Positions 43,263-55,436 are shown, counted from the first letter of the stretch. The stretch: 64,000 nt of DNA from Thelonectria olida (GCA_020736575.1 JAGPYM010000077.1:1-64000), one strand, 5' to 3'. The notes: generated by a model not told the origin, from the letters alone. Translations and numbers: made by a program.

Positions 43263-44548
43263 ACGAGAGCGACCGCAAGCATGAACATGCTCAATTCAAG
43301 TACTCGAGCACCTCACATATAGTCTCGATGTGCGTTGGGGCGGACGTGCATATGCAATCACATGTGATAGGCAACGGGCGGTTAGGAGATGGATGGGAAA
43401 GTCCACCAGCCCTGAGATATCATGTTTGTGTCCAGCCTGATGCATGGTGTGCACTGAATGTCACGCCATGTGGGGTGCGTAGGCCAACTCTTTTCTGGCT
43501 CTCCAAGTTGGTGCCGCCTGATCCTTGCGCAAACAAACCGTCTTTCACTCCATCATTGATGACAAGCGCACAAGAGCCTTGACGCCCGCACAAAACTGCA
43601 ACCTGCCACGGATGGACTATCGTGTTGTGGGCTGTGGGAGAGGAGGTCTGAACGGACTGCACTTCGTGCCAGCATGAATGGCAGCATCGACGCCACCAAC
43701 ATGGTCCCCCGCTTACATTGAACAGGAAGCGAGAAGCGCTCCAAAAGGCACGGGCGACGGAGTAGGGTCACGTCGAAGGCATGCCGATGCGTTGTCTGCA
43801 CTGCGCCTGCGGGTCTCCTGACAACTCAGACGTCGGCAAACAGGAGCATGCAAAGTCGTTGCTTCTCGACCTTTTCACTGTGAAATAATTCCAAGGCTGG
43901 TTACGGAGGATCCGGTACTGACTGATCAGTGAGCGGTTTGTGCGGAGTTCTGCCGGGTCCATGGACAATGAGGCTTGGTACAAAAACTGCACGGGCCGAC
44001 TTTTCGTGACCTCGTTTTTTCACCTAGGAGAATTTAGATTGACCCACATAAAACTTGCAGGCACCGGTTGGCTGGCTCCTCAACCTCGTGGACAAGGCCT
44101 TTGAACCAACACCCACCGAGACCGTGAATTTGTTCACGGTTCAATTGATATCAACGTTCCTAGTTCAGCTCATTGGAAGGAACTGTGGGGAATTTGACTG
44201 CGGATCCGGGAATTTAGTGGAGACCATAGCGGCCGAAGCCCTACCACCGGGCCGGGCCGCGTGCGGGATGACTCATGAGTCGAGGCAGCCACTCTCAAAA
44301 TTTGAAACAGACTTTTCGGAGGAGTATGGACACGATGTCCTCCTCGGCATGTCCCGCAGGCAACAATATTGCTGTATCCGCAGGGCTCTAGCGTTGTCCA
44401 ATCGTTGCGATCATTGCGATGCTTTTCCAGGAAGCCGGGCGAGAAGGGCCACAACACGCGGCAGGAGATTGCGGAACGAAGGTTGTCTTTGCTCAAGTAC
44501 GCCTCCACCCACCATAGCCTTGATTGCCTCCGGAGGAGGGGAGCGCCT
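43263..44548. other. No clear gene
   Basis: I see no supported coding region. Short frames such as 44055-44552 have no recognised domain. Part of it may be decayed 3' sequence of the kinase relic. Confidence 0.35.
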
Positions 44549-44831
44549 TTAGCTGTTGAGGACCGCCTTCAAGGCGTCGGCGACTTCCTGCGCCAAATTG
44601 TACTTGAAGTGCTATAGCTTCCATACGATGACTCGGGCAGGGTTGTCCTTGGTCACGTGGAGATACTCGCGACGACCAAGCTTCCCCTGGACCTCGTCTT
44701 CGTCGGGCGAACAACTCTAGTGCCACCGTCCTGTCGGCGGGCGCCTCGTCGTTTGGCATAGGTGGCTCGTATGAAAACCTGGTTTGAGGATTGACAATCT
44801 CCAGACTAGAGCCGGCAAAGTCGCAGAGCTT

Positions 44832-47800
44832 CATACATGGCTATATGAATATTCACACCGATTTTCTTATATTCATATTATATTCAACTTGTCTAGCAAA
44901 ACACATATTCATATAACATATTCATGCATATTCATATAAGGGTTCACGTGATGCCAAACTACTACAATGAAGTGAGAAGAATCGATTGATGTAGCTATAC
45001 CGCCCGAAAACTTCTCAATCGCTCCCGTTTGACCTGTAAGCTATTAGATATCACCCTCTACAGCCTCTGGATCACACGGGAGGCCTATCCCGCCCTCAGC
45101 TGACGGTCTAATATGTCCCTCTCGCAGCCAGTTACCGATACACTCAATCTTCTCAATGCTCTCAATCAGCAATCGTAGCCTATCCCATCTAGCCGTGCGT
45201 CTAGCACCTGAAAAGGTCCGCTCCGGCTCTGCTGATTCTGCTGGTACAGACAGGATATCGATAGCCATACGGCTAAGCTGTGGGTATGCTGTACGAATGT
45301 CTTCACTATACCACCATTGAAGCGGCGTGGTGCCCCCTGCAAGTGCGATAGGAGCCTCTGAGATAAAGCTATCGAAATCATCCTTGCCCCGTGCTCTCGC
45401 CATTGTCTTATGTCGCAGCTCTAAGCGCATCTTTGAGAGCATCGTATCCTTCTTTCGCTTTAATAAAGGAGGCACAGCCAAGGATTGCTCTGAGAGCTGT
45501 ATCTCGACATCGTGATTGTACTCTTCCTTCCAGAGACTGCGGGCGGCGGCAAACGCGCCCTCGTGCCATTCCTCGGGCCAACATTCTTCGATATAGCTCT
45601 TACGTTTGGAAGGATCGAGAAGGAGGGCGGCGGCATATACGGAGACATCCTCGGTCATAGTGTAATACTTATCGAGTATAAACCAGCACATATCGATAGA
45701 GTGAATTATACGATCATCGCGATTGCTCGGCTGCGAGTAGTGGGCCTAATTGGCTGATTAGCATGCCATATAAGCTATAGATAAAGCAGAAAAATGTAAA
45801 AACTTAGCCGTATACCTTCCACTTTTCGCAGTGTCCTAGGAGAAGGTCCAGTAGCTCAAGTGACTGTGAGATTGATGCCATAGCGCCTTCAGCTTCCAGC
45901 GTGGCCTCATAGAAAGGTTGAAGGAATTCTAGCGTTCTTTCTAGCATTTCCCAATCCCTGCTGCTAAGAGTATTGCCTTCGAGATCATTATCATGTTCAG
46001 CAGTAAACTGGATGATCTGTGACTTCTTCTTTAACGCAATAGTGATAACTCTATGCCATGATGACCATCTCGTGATATTATCGATACCTAGTTGCTTACC
46101 TACAGCATCGTACCACTGATCGTTGTGTAGAGCTGAGCTCCGTATATAGACTGCAAGTGCATGAAGTTTTGCTAGCGTTGGAATGCCTTGCCAGCCAGCG
46201 AAGCGCTTATCGTTTTTGCTGGCTTGCTGATGCGTAGTTGCGGCTCGCTTGCCTCTCGCCTTTATAGATCTTCTCGTGGGCTGCTCCTGCCGCTCTTCCT
46301 GCTGTTGTTCTTGCTGCGTCGTGGTGTCCGAATATGCCGCAATCTCCGCCGGACCCAGCTCATGTAATTGCTGTGAGAACTCCTCTAGCATAGTTGAACC
46401 TGGCTCATCGGCAGCAGCTTCGAGTGCAGCTCCAAGAGCTGCTTTTGAGCGAGCAAGAAGGAATGCTTGTAAGGAGAGATTGATAATATGGCCGATGCAG
46501 CGGATTCTGTGGCGTTTGTGAGGGTACTGAGCCTATATTATAATTTAGTATAAGCTACAGAGGCATAAGCGGCTCAGAGTGAAACTTACACCTGATTCCG
46601 CCTCCAAAACCTTTGATAGCTCCTCTAAACAGGTGTCGTTTGATGTAGCATTATCGCCTATATAATAGCCAAGGTTTTAAGCAGTAATATTGAACTTCCG
46701 TAGCGTACCGGCGATCAACTCAGCCTGCGTAGCACCAGAATGGCTGTATTTGCACTCTGGCAGTCCTAGTAGTGCTTTCTGAAGCTTGAAGTCTTCATCG
46801 ACCCATTGAGCGCATACAGCGAGTACGCCATGGCGATGTGGCGATGTCCAGAGATCAGAAGATATGTGTATCTTCTACTGCGTTGTTTGAAGCCTCTCGG
46901 CGATTTGTGAGCTGTATAACGAGTAGTTCGAGTTAATATAGCCCATAGCCTGCTTTCGATCGTTGATGAGAAGGTCCCCGATGGCTGGATTACATGGCAG
47001 AACCAGATCTCGCAGCTCAGAGTACTCAACTGCCGAAAAGGGCAGTCTGCGCCTTGTTAGAAGCCCCACAACTGCCTCAATATAGGCTTGCTTATTAAAA
47101 CAGTTGCGGAGAGCAGCCTGCGAAGGACGGGAGACGATATACGAATCGATAGCGCCAGACGAAACACCCGAGGAAAATGTACTAGATGGAGTATCATTTG
47201 CAGCCTCGCTTGCTCGTATAAGGGCTCGGTGAGCTGTTTCTGCATGGTGTATAGCGTTTCCAGGCACCCGATTCGACCATGGAGGATTCTGTCAGTGAAG
47301 ACAAACGTAAGCACGATGACCCTTGGTCTTTCTGCGCTTCGGGCCAAGCTCAACTTGGAGGTGTTTATCGGGATAATCTATATAGAAAAAGGCGTTGAAA
47401 TTCCATGAAAGTTTCGATGCAAACGAGCCGATAGAAGCGTTGTTAGTCATTGAGACTGATACCTCAGAAGCCTGAGAAGCCATAGGTGCTAATACGCAGT
47501 ATGTTACTGCATGGCGTGAGTTAACTGAAGAGTTTTCTTTAAGATCTAATCAAGAGATTGTTGGGTAGAGAGATTGGTGCTGGCATGAAGTGTATTTGGA
47601 GTGTGTCACATCCAACCGACCAAAGGGTCACACGTTTGATCAAACCGGAAGGAAGGTCTTCCAGCTGTTCAGACAGGCTGTTCAGACAGGTTGTTCAGAC
47701 CGGCAGCCCGGAAGTTCGGACTTCCCGTCAGAGGTTGGTATCACCTATGTCTCCCAAAAAGCAAGTTCTTCAACACAACGGCCCCGGAGGCCCAATTCAT

Positions 47801-48000
47801 CTTAGTATAAGAACCCGAACTATTTCCACTCATTAGATAGAAAAATCAAGAGCCAATCAGGACCCCCTCCCTTATATGAATATGCATGAATATGGATACA
47901 TAAGTACATATTATATTCATATATTATATGGATATGAATATGAATATATTCATGCATATTCATATAAGATGTTATTTGAATATTCATATAGCCATGTCTG
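44832..48000 (-). mobile_element. Second hAT transposon, inactivated, in the kinase relic
   Basis: 3169-bp hAT element. The ends are CATACATGGCTATATGAATA (left) and CAGACATGGCTATATGAATA (right, reverse complement), about 24 bp with one mismatch. The 8-bp duplication CAGAGCTT is at 44824-44831 and 48001-48008. Both subterminal regions, about 110-170 bp, are packed with TATGAATAT/ATATTCATA words in both orientations. Its transposase gene has several in-frame stops, so it cannot move on its own, though a related transposase could in principle still act on the ends. Confidence 0.88.
45044..47483 (-). pseudogene. hAT transposase with in-frame stops
   Basis: Starts at ATG 47481-47483 (MASQASEVSV). 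The BED finger region reads YVCLH-stop-QNPPWS then HHAETAH, where the stop (TGA) replaces the expected second Cys. Later: TTQ-stop-KIHISSDLWTSPHRHG (TAG for CAG; catalytic Asp in DLWTS), NITA-stop-NLGYYIGDNATSND (TAA, probably from CAA), an intron about 46591-46533, then HKRHRIRCIGHIINLSLQAF and DNITRWSSWHRVI. A second intron about 45830-45738 leads to the dimerisation domain at 45691-45044 (AIDILSVPAESAEPERTFSG, CIGNWLREGHI). The stops disable it. Confidence 0.8.
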
Positions 48001-48437
48001 CAGAGCTTGATACGCAAGTTATCGAAGACGACGGCATTCCGAGCCGAGAGATCGCCCCAGATGACACCGCGATCGTGGAGGTATTGCACAGTCTCTGCGA
48101 AGTCCACCGTCATTTGCAGGCGGTCATCCATCCCGGGCGGATCGTATTGCCATGCGGAGCACTCGAGACGCAGCACCCAAGCTTCGTCGGTGCCGGGAAT
48201 CGGTGCCGGGAATCAGTTCGAGGCGGATGCAGGCGGTGATACATGTGTGCGAGCCGAGAGCTTTGTAGATAACGGTCTCACGCTTAAAGCGGTCGTTCAT
48301 GTCTTTAGCGAATACCGCTTTATCGTCCGCCGCCTTCAGAACGGACCGAGTATTGCCCTTCTCTGTATACACGATGCTACAAGCAGTTCTTCCGAGCGGC
48401 TCTAATCTGGCTCCTGATCAGACAGTCACATGTTGGA

Positions 48438-48449
48438 AAGAAGGATTAA
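48438..48449. repeat. Target-site duplication of the full-length LINE, left
   Basis: AAGAAGGATTAA, identical to 53988-53999, flanking the element 3' end (the element is on the minus strand). Confidence 0.85.
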
Positions 48450-48785
48450 TACAATACAATACAATTTATTACGCCCGGCGGCTTGAACCGAAAGGGCACT
48501 GATTACTAATATACACATACATAGCTCAAATTGTGTCCTGGTCTCCTCAAGCCCATACCATGTTCTTGTCCTGCTTATGCATTCTCATTTGCTCTCTCCT
48601 TTTCTACGGATTCCCGTGGGTTAGTATTATTATTAGCGAACTAGCTTGAAGCCTATTCTCCAAGTGTTCAGTGTCCTATCTACGGCGGCTGAAGCGGCGT
48701 TCGCCTTTGCTGGCACGGGGTGAGGGTAAGTTAGGTTGGGAAGAGTGGGTTAGTGGGGTAATAGGTCCGGGTCTGTCTTCATCCG

Positions 48786-51700
48786 TTAACTTGCATCAAG
48801 GCGGCCTGTGGCCAATGCAAACCGGATCGTTGCTCGCACAGCTTCCAAGTTTGGTGTCCATTTTTGGTTGTCAGAAGGTGACTTCCCTCCAAGATAGAAG
48901 GAGATGTTGCCTCTCCGGGTGTCAGTGCACTGAAGCATCTCCGTGCGGTATGCCGTCCACTTTTGGCATCGGAAGAGAAAGTGTTCAACTGTCTCTCTCG
49001 CTCGTCCACAATCGCACCGGTCCGATGGCACCGCTTTGACGTGGAAGAGGTATGCATTCAATCTCGCTATACCTGTTCTCAACTGAGCAAGCACACTGGC
49101 TTCCTTCCACGATAGTTGGTCATAGAGTTGTTTTGTGTGCTTACCCGGTAGTGCTGCATCGACTCGTTTGGAGTGTTTTCCAACTTTCTCTGGCAGTGAC
49201 CAATTAGTATTCACTTTAGACCGTGCAGTGCTGAGCGTTGTGGATTGCATGCTGGGGAATTGCTTTTCAGGGGTAGCTCCCTGCTGTGTTGCTTTCCGAG
49301 CCTCGTCCTTGGCAAGCTTCAAGAGCCTGTTTTTGTCGCTAGAGGGAAGCCATAAGATCCTCAACACGTTTCCATCCTTTCGGAGCTCCTTAACAGAATC
49401 GTAGATACAGCGTATATATTCTTGACCCGACTGCTGGCGAGGTTGCTTGACTGCAAGCGCGGCAGCTTTGTTACTCGTCATCAGTGCGATGCTGCGATGT
49501 CGAAGCTTTGGTATGGTTCGTCTTAGGGCATACGCCATTGCTGCCAGCTCTCCGCTGTACGGGTTCTGCTCTGTTCTCATGCCAAGAGTAAACGAGAAAG
49601 TCACGAGCTCTGACCCGCCTCGTATCGCTGCTGATATCTGGACTGCTCCACCAACACCTACTACATCGTTCCGAGCAGAGCTGCTCACCGCGATGCGTAT
49701 GGCCCAGCCTGCTTCCGCCTCTTTCGCTGCTGCCTCATCAGTGATAGCTTCTACTCGTTCCTCCCATGGCGATAGCGTGAGAGGCTGAATGGTTTCCAGC
49801 TGCTCCATTGGTATGTCCCTTAGTGTTGTCGCTACCTGGTAGAGAGGTGATCGATATAACTTTCGGAATAGTCGTATGCGGGATGTCAACCTGCGAAGCG
49901 GGTTGGTGTCGGGCAATGTGTGGATATCTGTCCACATCTTGATCGCTCTCCTCCAAAACCGTTGCCCGGCTGGGGCGATGTGAGCTTCTGCTTCTGCCAC
50001 GCTTGTCGCTACAGTATTGAACGTCCCCACGATTGCCTGTGCCCCTGCTCTCTGAACCCTGTTGATCGGTGCCATGAGTCTGTCTGTGAACCTGTGCATC
50101 CACACATTGGACGCATAGTCCACCACCGGGGCTACGGTGGCTGTGAACAATTGCCTTGCCGTTGCTGGCGACAGGCCCCTCAACTTCTTCAGTTCCATTG
50201 CTGCTACTAGCCCCTTGGAAGCAGCTCTTGCGATGTGTTCCTTGTACTTGAGCCCAGCGTCCATGACGACTCCTAGAATCTTGACATGGTGTTTCGGTTG
50301 CACTGTCTGTCCTTTGATTGTGAACGGCTCGGAGTCGGACTTGTAGTCCTTCCGGGTAAAGTGGATGATTGCCGTCTTGCTTGCCTCAAACGTCGCACCG
50401 CTCCTCCTCTCCCAGTCCAATGCGTCCTTGATAATGGATTCGACTTCCTTGCGGTTGCTGTGTGCTGTTGGACCTGCAACCCAAGCTGTAAAATCGTCCA
50501 CGAATGCGATCGCCCCTCTATTGCTGTCGATCCGCCGCTGGACCAAATCCGCATTGAAGAAGAGAAACAGGATTGGAGACAGTGGAGAGCCTTGTGGGAG
50601 ACCAGCTTGCGGTAATTCTCGAACCTCTGATGACTCGCCGTTGATTAGAATCGTTGCTGTGCGGTTTGAGCAGAATGCCTCTACCCATCGAAGTAGCTTC
50701 TCCGGGATGCCACGTGCTTTCATTCTCTGGAGCAGCCTTTCCTTGCAAACTCCATTGTATGCCCCCTTGACATCGAAACTGGCGAGACTCACCACCAGTC
50801 GACGTCGCCAAGCGATATAGATCTGTTCCTGCAATAGCAGAAGCGCTTGTTCCGCCGACCGCCGTTTGCGGGCTCCAAAGTGGTTCGTCGGGAGCAACCC
50901 GTACGTTTCCACAGCATGTGAGATCCTTTCAGCCACAACCGATTCCAATACTTTGCCAAGGGTGGCGAGCAGTGAGATCGGCCGCCAGGCTCTGGCCATC
51001 GTGTAGTCCTCTTTATCAGGCTTTTTAAGCGGTATGATCTTTGCATGCCTCCACTGGTCAGGCAGCGCTCCCTCCTCCAAGGACGCACAGAAAATGGACA
51101 TCACCCAATGCTTGACTACTGGCCACACCTGCTTCCACACCGCCACTGGTAATCCATCTTCCCCAGGCGCCTTCCATGACTTTGCTACGAATAGTTGTCG
51201 TTCCACCTCCTCCAGTGTGATGTCGGGTATCACTACTGGGGCTCTCTGAGGCCTAGTGCCTTCGTCGTCGATGTCGTTCGGCAAGGGAGGAAAGAACGTG
51301 GACAGCAGCTCTTCTGCTTGTTCTCTGTGGTTCGTCGTAGCTGTCCCATCAGCCCTGACCAGCTGCGGTACTTTGCCAAACGCCGCATCATCTCCCGACT
51401 TCAGGTATTTAGCTGCCTCCCAGATGTTGTCGTTATCCGCAAGAAACTCGTTCCAGTGCTTCTTCTTTTGCTGCCTGATGGCACTATGATACTGCTTCGC
51501 AGCCCCTTTTGCCATCTCCTCCAGTTCCGTCCTGATTCTCCCTGCCCGTCTCTCGGTTCGAGAACGGTTCCTCCAGTACGTATATATTTGGCGAAGCTGT
51601 GTCAGATCCGTCGTCCACCATCGTTTGGCGTACGGCGATGGCTTGGCTTTTGGTGTCAGGGAGTGAACCGCCTCCGTAACCACCGACATCAACTTATCAG

Positions 51701-52544
51701 TCTTCTGTTGCACTGTGCCTTCCAATGGCGTTGTCTGCAGCGCGCCTGCAATTCTTGCGTTGATTTCTTTCCAAGGCGCATTCTTCAAGAGAAGTCGTTC
51801 CTGCTGTTTTGGTGCGGGGACCGAGATATCGAAGATCGTGTCAATCGCCCGATGATCCGAACCGTGTTCCGTCCCGTGTATCGCGCATTTGACGGTCAAG
51901 GCCGTCAACTCCTCCGAAGCCAGGGCCAAGTCGACCGTTGTTTCAAAGTCTCCGCCACTCCACGTCTTCGTTCCTCTGGGAAGCAAGCTGGTGAGACCAA
52001 GATCGTACATAAAGTCAATAATCTGGTCCGCTTCGCCCTGTCTTACTAACGAAACATCGTCTCCTCCCCATAGCTGGTCGTGCCGGTTGAAGTCTCCAAC
52101 AACCACCACATCCACAACCCTGCCTGCATCTCTTCTCGTATCTATGATCACCTGGCGTAAGGCATCGCAGGTGTCTCGTAGAGCCTGAGCGTCTCCTCCT
52201 GGTACATAAACTGATACCACCAGGACCAGCCTCTCAGGGAGCCGTAAGACAGCTGCCGTCATGTCCGGTGATTCTATCGGTATCTGCTCCGCCTCCACAT
52301 CCTTGTTCACCCACAACATGCTCCGAATCGCCCATCTGCTATCCCTCCAAATTGTAGGGACCATCTTGATCCATTTGGGGTGTCCCATGGGGACTGTAAG
52401 TAGTTTGCCGTCGATTTTCCGTGCCTGTGGTTCTTGGATCGCAATAACTGCAAAGTCTTGGAGTTGCTCGTCGTTCATTAGGCTCTCGTGTACCATATCC
52501 TGTTTTCGCACATTTAGTTGTATTACCTGAAACATCCTACTCAT
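48786..52544 (-). CDS. LINE ORF2: endonuclease, RT and atypical RNase H
   Basis: 1252 residues from ATG 52542-52544, which overlaps the ORF1 stop by eight bases (ATGAGTAG). Endonuclease: [116 protein letters not shown] and AFVDDFTAW (active site). The RNase H-like region is recognisable ([37 protein letters not shown]) but lacks Asp at the first and third catalytic positions. C-terminal motif [17 protein letters not shown]. No stops or frameshifts. Confidence 0.92.
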   Translation of the reverse strand: MSRMFQVIQLNVRKQDMVHESLMNDEQLQDFAVIAIQEPQARKIDGKLLTVPMGHPKWIKMVPTIWRDSRWAIRSMLWVNKDVEAEQIPIESPDMTAAVLRLPERLVLVVSVYVPGGDAQALRDTCDALRQVIIDTRRDAGRVVDVVVVGDFNRHDQLWGGDDVSLVRQGEADQIIDFMYDLGLTSLLPRGTKTWSGGDFETTVDLALASEELTALTVKCAIHGTEHGSDHRAIDTIFDISVPAPKQQERLLLKNAPWKEINARIAGALQTTPLEGTVQQKTDKLMSVVTEAVHSLTPKAKPSPYAKRWWTTDLTQLRQIYTYWRNRSRTERRAGRIRTELEEMAKGAAKQYHSAIRQQKKKHWNEFLADNDNIWEAAKYLKSGDDAAFGKVPQLVRADGTATTNHREQAEELLSTFFPPLPNDIDDEGTRPQRAPVVIPDITLEEVERQLFVAKSWKAPGEDGLPVAVWKQVWPVVKHWVMSIFCASLEEGALPDQWRHAKIIPLKKPDKEDYTMARAWRPISLLATLGKVLESVVAERISHAVETYGLLPTNHFGARKRRSAEQALLLLQEQIYIAWRRRLVVSLASFDVKGAYNGVCKERLLQRMKARGIPEKLLRWVEAFCSNRTATILINGESSEVRELPQAGLPQGSPLSPILFLFFNADLVQRRIDSNRGAIAFVDDFTAWVAGPTAHSNRKEVESIIKDALDWERRSGATFEASKTAIIHFTRKDYKSDSEPFTIKGQTVQPKHHVKILGVVMDAGLKYKEHIARAASKGLVAAMELKKLRGLSPATARQLFTATVAPVVDYASNVWMHRFTDRLMAPINRVQRAGAQAIVGTFNTVATSVAEAEAHIAPAGQRFWRRAIKMWTDIHTLPDTNPLRRLTSRIRLFRKLYRSPLYQVATTLRDIPMEQLETIQPLTLSPWEERVEAITDEAAAKEAEAGWAIRIAVSSSARNDVVGVGGAVQISAAIRGGSELVTFSFTLGMRTEQNPYSGELAAMAYALRRTIPKLRHRSIALMTSNKAAALAVKQPRQQSGQEYIRCIYDSVKELRKDGNVLRILWLPSSDKNRLLKLAKDEARKATQQGATPEKQFPSMQSTTLSTARSKVNTNWSLPEKVGKHSKRVDAALPGKHTKQLYDQLSWKEASVLAQLRTGIARLNAYLFHVKAVPSDRCDCGRARETVEHFLFRCQKWTAYRTEMLQCTDTRRGNISFYLGGKSPSDNQKWTPNLEAVRATIRFALATGRLDAS

Positions 52545-53847
52545 GCCGGGTAGGATAGAGTTTCGGGCAGCTTCTGCTGAACGCCTCATGCGGCCCGCTG
52601 CAGTGCGCACACTTGGGTATCTGCACCTGGCACTCACTGTGATGGTGGCCTTCAGCGGCGCACCTTGCACATACCCGATTCTTGCTGCACGAGAATGCCT
52701 TATGACCAAACTCTTGGCAATTATAGCATTGTTCCGGTCCGGTTCTCCGCTCGAATACACTAGTACATGCCGATTCACCTGCGACCAGAAAGTACCGTTC
52801 CTGCAAGAGTCTCCTGGCGTCGCTGTTTTTAGTAAGGTATACTACCATCGATCCATATGCCTTGGGGTTGATCTTTCGACTTAACCAGGCCACCTTGGCA
52901 ATCTGGATTTCATTCTCCTGGCTCAAGGCTTCCATTGCTCCAGGGAGGACCTTACATTCCTGGTCGAAAACTGCCGTACGGTTCATGTTGTCAACTTTGA
53001 CTGGGTACAGTTGGTCTCGAAGGACTCTTGCCCCTGGGGCCTTCTTAGCCTCGAGAATGGTCTTGATCTTCTGCATTTCTTCCTCGTTCCTACTAATGAT
53101 CCTTAGGCGGTTGGCGTTCCGTCCATCTCTGGTTACTGCGACGCATCGCCAGCTAAGTTGATCGCTAGACGTTCGCATTTCCTGTTCAACGGTCTTGCGA
53201 ATCATTGCCGGTGTAGCGTCTCCAATATGATCCTCGGGCACCCTGGATGTGTCCACTGTACAGAACACCGGTTCTGGAGTTGCCGATCGGACGGTAGATG
53301 GAGATTGGCTGGGAATACTGATGGGTGTCATTCTGGCCGCGTCTGCATATGTCCGGCCCGGCGATCGTGGTGCCTGAGCCTTGTTCAGTGTATCCAGCTG
53401 TAGTCGGGTCTGCTCCAGCTCGCCGCAAACCTGAGTAAGCTGCTCTCGGACTTGTGATAATTCTTGCGCCATCTGGGCCGTAGTCCTAGTAACTTCTTCA
53501 GCCATGCGGTCACTAAGTTTGGCAAACTCGAGCCGAAACTCCGCCTTCATCGATTCCATTCTCTTATTGAAATCCTGTTCTAAGAGTCGTTTCAGGCTCT
53601 GGGTCGCCTCGATCATGCTGCCAGCTGCCTTGGGCGTGGCCCGTTTCTTAGCTCGGGTATGACTCGGAGCTCCCTCACTGCTCTCCTCTTCCTGCCATTC
53701 CATATCACCTTTTTGCTGCTCGTTTTCCAACGCCCTCGCCGTTCTGGTCCTTTTACGCAGGGGACGATGATATCCCCCGCCCGGAACATCGGGTTCGCCT
53801 TCCATGACGACAATGACGTCTGACGCGGGGTTCGCAACAACAGACAT
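52537..53847 (-). CDS. LINE ORF1, gag-like zinc-knuckle protein
   Basis: 436 residues from ATG 53845-53847. Basic N-terminus ([15 protein letters not shown]), a long coiled-coil stretch (about residues 85-145; [20 protein letters not shown]), a central RNA-binding domain ([34 protein letters not shown]) and three zinc knuckles: [28 protein letters not shown] and [15 protein letters not shown]. It binds element RNA in LINE RNPs. The relic at 480-1310 derives from a related ORF1. Confidence 0.9.
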   Translation of the reverse strand: MSVVANPASDVIVVMEGEPDVPGGGYHRPLRKRTRTARALENEQQKGDMEWQEEESSEGAPSHTRAKKRATPKAAGSMIEATQSLKRLLEQDFNKRMESMKAEFRLEFAKLSDRMAEEVTRTTAQMAQELSQVREQLTQVCGELEQTRLQLDTLNKAQAPRSPGRTYADAARMTPISIPSQSPSTVRSATPEPVFCTVDTSRVPEDHIGDATPAMIRKTVEQEMRTSSDQLSWRCVAVTRDGRNANRLRIISRNEEEMQKIKTILEAKKAPGARVLRDQLYPVKVDNMNRTAVFDQECKVLPGAMEALSQENEIQIAKVAWLSRKINPKAYGSMVVYLTKNSDARRLLQERYFLVAGESACTSVFERRTGPEQCYNCQEFGHKAFSCSKNRVCARCAAEGHHHSECQVQIPKCAHCSGPHEAFSRSCPKLYPTRHE

Positions 53848-53987
53848 CCGCCAAAGGCCTGAATCTCCGCCAAACGGCCACCAGGTATTTCAAAAGTTAT
53901 AAAGAAGATAAATAATGAAATTTCGAGAGATTTCGAGTTTTTCCTAGTGAGGATCGAAGAAGAGTACAATCTGTCTTATGTATCAAT

Positions 53988-53999
53988 AAGAAGGATTAA
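53988..53999. repeat. Target-site duplication of the full-length LINE, right
   Basis: AAGAAGGATTAA, identical to 48438-48449, at the element 5' end. Confidence 0.85.
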
Positions 54000-54149
54000 G
54001 TATGGGTGTCAAGGGGGTGAAGGTGGGTGCTTTGAGTTGACAGATTGAAAGTGAATCTCGGCCCGTAATTGCTTGATGGCACCGTGTGCACGGCCGGATT
54101 AACTCACGATCCGACCCAGGGCAGACGAATGATTCAGTTCACGAAAGTA

Positions 54150-54420
54150 GTCAATCTATTTATTTATTAACGCCCGGGCGGCTTAGCCGATTTATTGCTC
54201 TCGTCATCAGTGCTACACTGCGATAGCTACACTTTGGAAGGGTTCATTTCAGGGCATACGCATCGCCGCGAGTTCTCCGCTATGGGTTCTGCTCCGTTCT
54301 CATGCCAAGAGGAAACGAATAGAGATCGGAATCTGAATTACTCCGCCGACGCCAACTACATCGTTCCGCGCAGAGCTGGTCACCGCGATGCGTATGGCCC
54401 AGCCTGCTTCCGCCTCAGGT
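54150..54420 (-). mobile_element. LINE deletion derivative: 3' end joined to RNase H fragment
   Basis: Minus-strand relic. It begins with the LINE 3' terminal signature (TTTATTTATTAACGCCCGGGCGG in two parts, plus sense) and within 30 bp is in sequence matching the RNase H region of the LINE at 49460-49725, with small deletions. The C-terminal coding and most 3' UTR sequence between these two parts (about 1 kb in the full-length element) is missing. Ends in decayed sequence near 54420. Confidence 0.7.
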
Positions 54421-55436
54421 GGAAAATCTCCCATCATTGCGACGCATCACTCCGATGGCACCCGATGCCGTACGATCTGGTAACGACCCTTTCTCTGCTC
54501 GCTGACTACGTCGCGGTGCTATCCAATGGTTTGATACGGTCGCTGTCGCCGGTCGGTGAGGAAACCCATCGTATTATTAGATTTGCTCTCGGGATTTCGC
54601 TTTCTATTCCTTCCGTAACTGCAATGGTAGCCTGTGCGAGTCGAAAAGTTGTACGGTCTGTAGGTGCGTGATGATCCACAAGGGTGGTGTGATGTTACGG
54701 ATTAATATTCGGGGCGCAATGTAGACAGCCTCTTGGCTTCGGAAGAAGTACGGCTACTCTGTCACGTACGACGAGGTCACCTGCAACCCCGCTCTGATTT
54801 TCCGCTGCTTTAGCTACGTTAACTTTCATCTTCGTTTCTTCTGCCATCCTATTGTTTGAGGATGCGCTAGGTATGTTCTTGCGGTGGTACCATTTCTTGT
54901 GTAAGATGGTTTGTTGAGAAGAGCGCCTGATAGCACTTATCCAACAGGACGTCATACCGCATCGACCTGATTCATCTTGGGCAGCGACGCATGCGTCATA
55001 TAAAGCCCTCCAAACCGCTCCGCTTTCCCATCGCAGGCACCACCGCATCGCCTCAACGCCCGTTTAGAAATCAACCTCAGCAGAAATAGCCGGAAGAAAA
55101 CGACCTTGATCATGGGGCAGTCTCCTAACCCTACCCTTAACTGCGCATTGACCCGTGAGTCTTCTATTTCTTGTAGATTCTTTGCTGACCATCTTCAGTT
55201 CTCCGGTAAATCGAAGTCGCCACCTTCCATGAACATAACTCGACATCGGAATCCACACCCGCGCGGTACCTTATAAGAATCCAGGACCTTCCGCTGTGAT
55301 ACCGATTTCGAGCATGACGAAGATTACAAAAGTAAAACTTGCGAGAACAACAGACGAAGAACTACTAGAAGAATGCAAGAATGAGGTACGAATAGAATCT
55401 TACAAGTGAGCGGATAAATGCTTAAGATTCTCCAAG
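54421..55436. other. No clear gene
   Basis: Short open frames on both strands have no recognised features. Nothing supportable. Confidence 0.35.

Larger units (their letters stand above)
44549..48420 (-). pseudogene. Protein-kinase relic, split by a hAT element
   Basis: Minus-strand remnant of a fungal protein-kinase-like gene in two blocks. The 5' block (48420-48001) has VYTEKGNTRSVLKAADD, RFKRETVIYKALGSH and, after a frameshift, TVDFAETVQYLHDRGVIWGD and LSARNAVVFDNLRIKLC (the catalytic loop). The 3' block (44831-44549) continues with LCDFAGSSLEIVNPQTRF, where DFA stands in for DFG, then loses frame and part of the C-lobe. Removing the hAT element and one copy of its 8-bp duplication makes RIKLC-DFAGSS continuous. 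Frameshifts outside the insertion show the gene had decayed independently. Confidence 0.75.
48450..53987 (-). mobile_element. Full-length Tad-type LINE with 12-bp target-site duplication
   Basis: 5538-bp non-LTR retrotransposon on the minus strand with perfect 12-bp flanking duplications (48438-48449 and 53988-53999). From its 5' end: a 140-bp leader, ORF1 (53847-52537), ORF2 (52544-48786), and a 3' UTR of about 335 bp that ends in a short TATTG repeat after CCGGGCGTAATAAATTG (element sense). Both ORFs are open. Intact ORFs and a perfect duplication indicate recent insertion. Its 3' end lies just upstream of the kinase relic. Confidence 0.92.
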
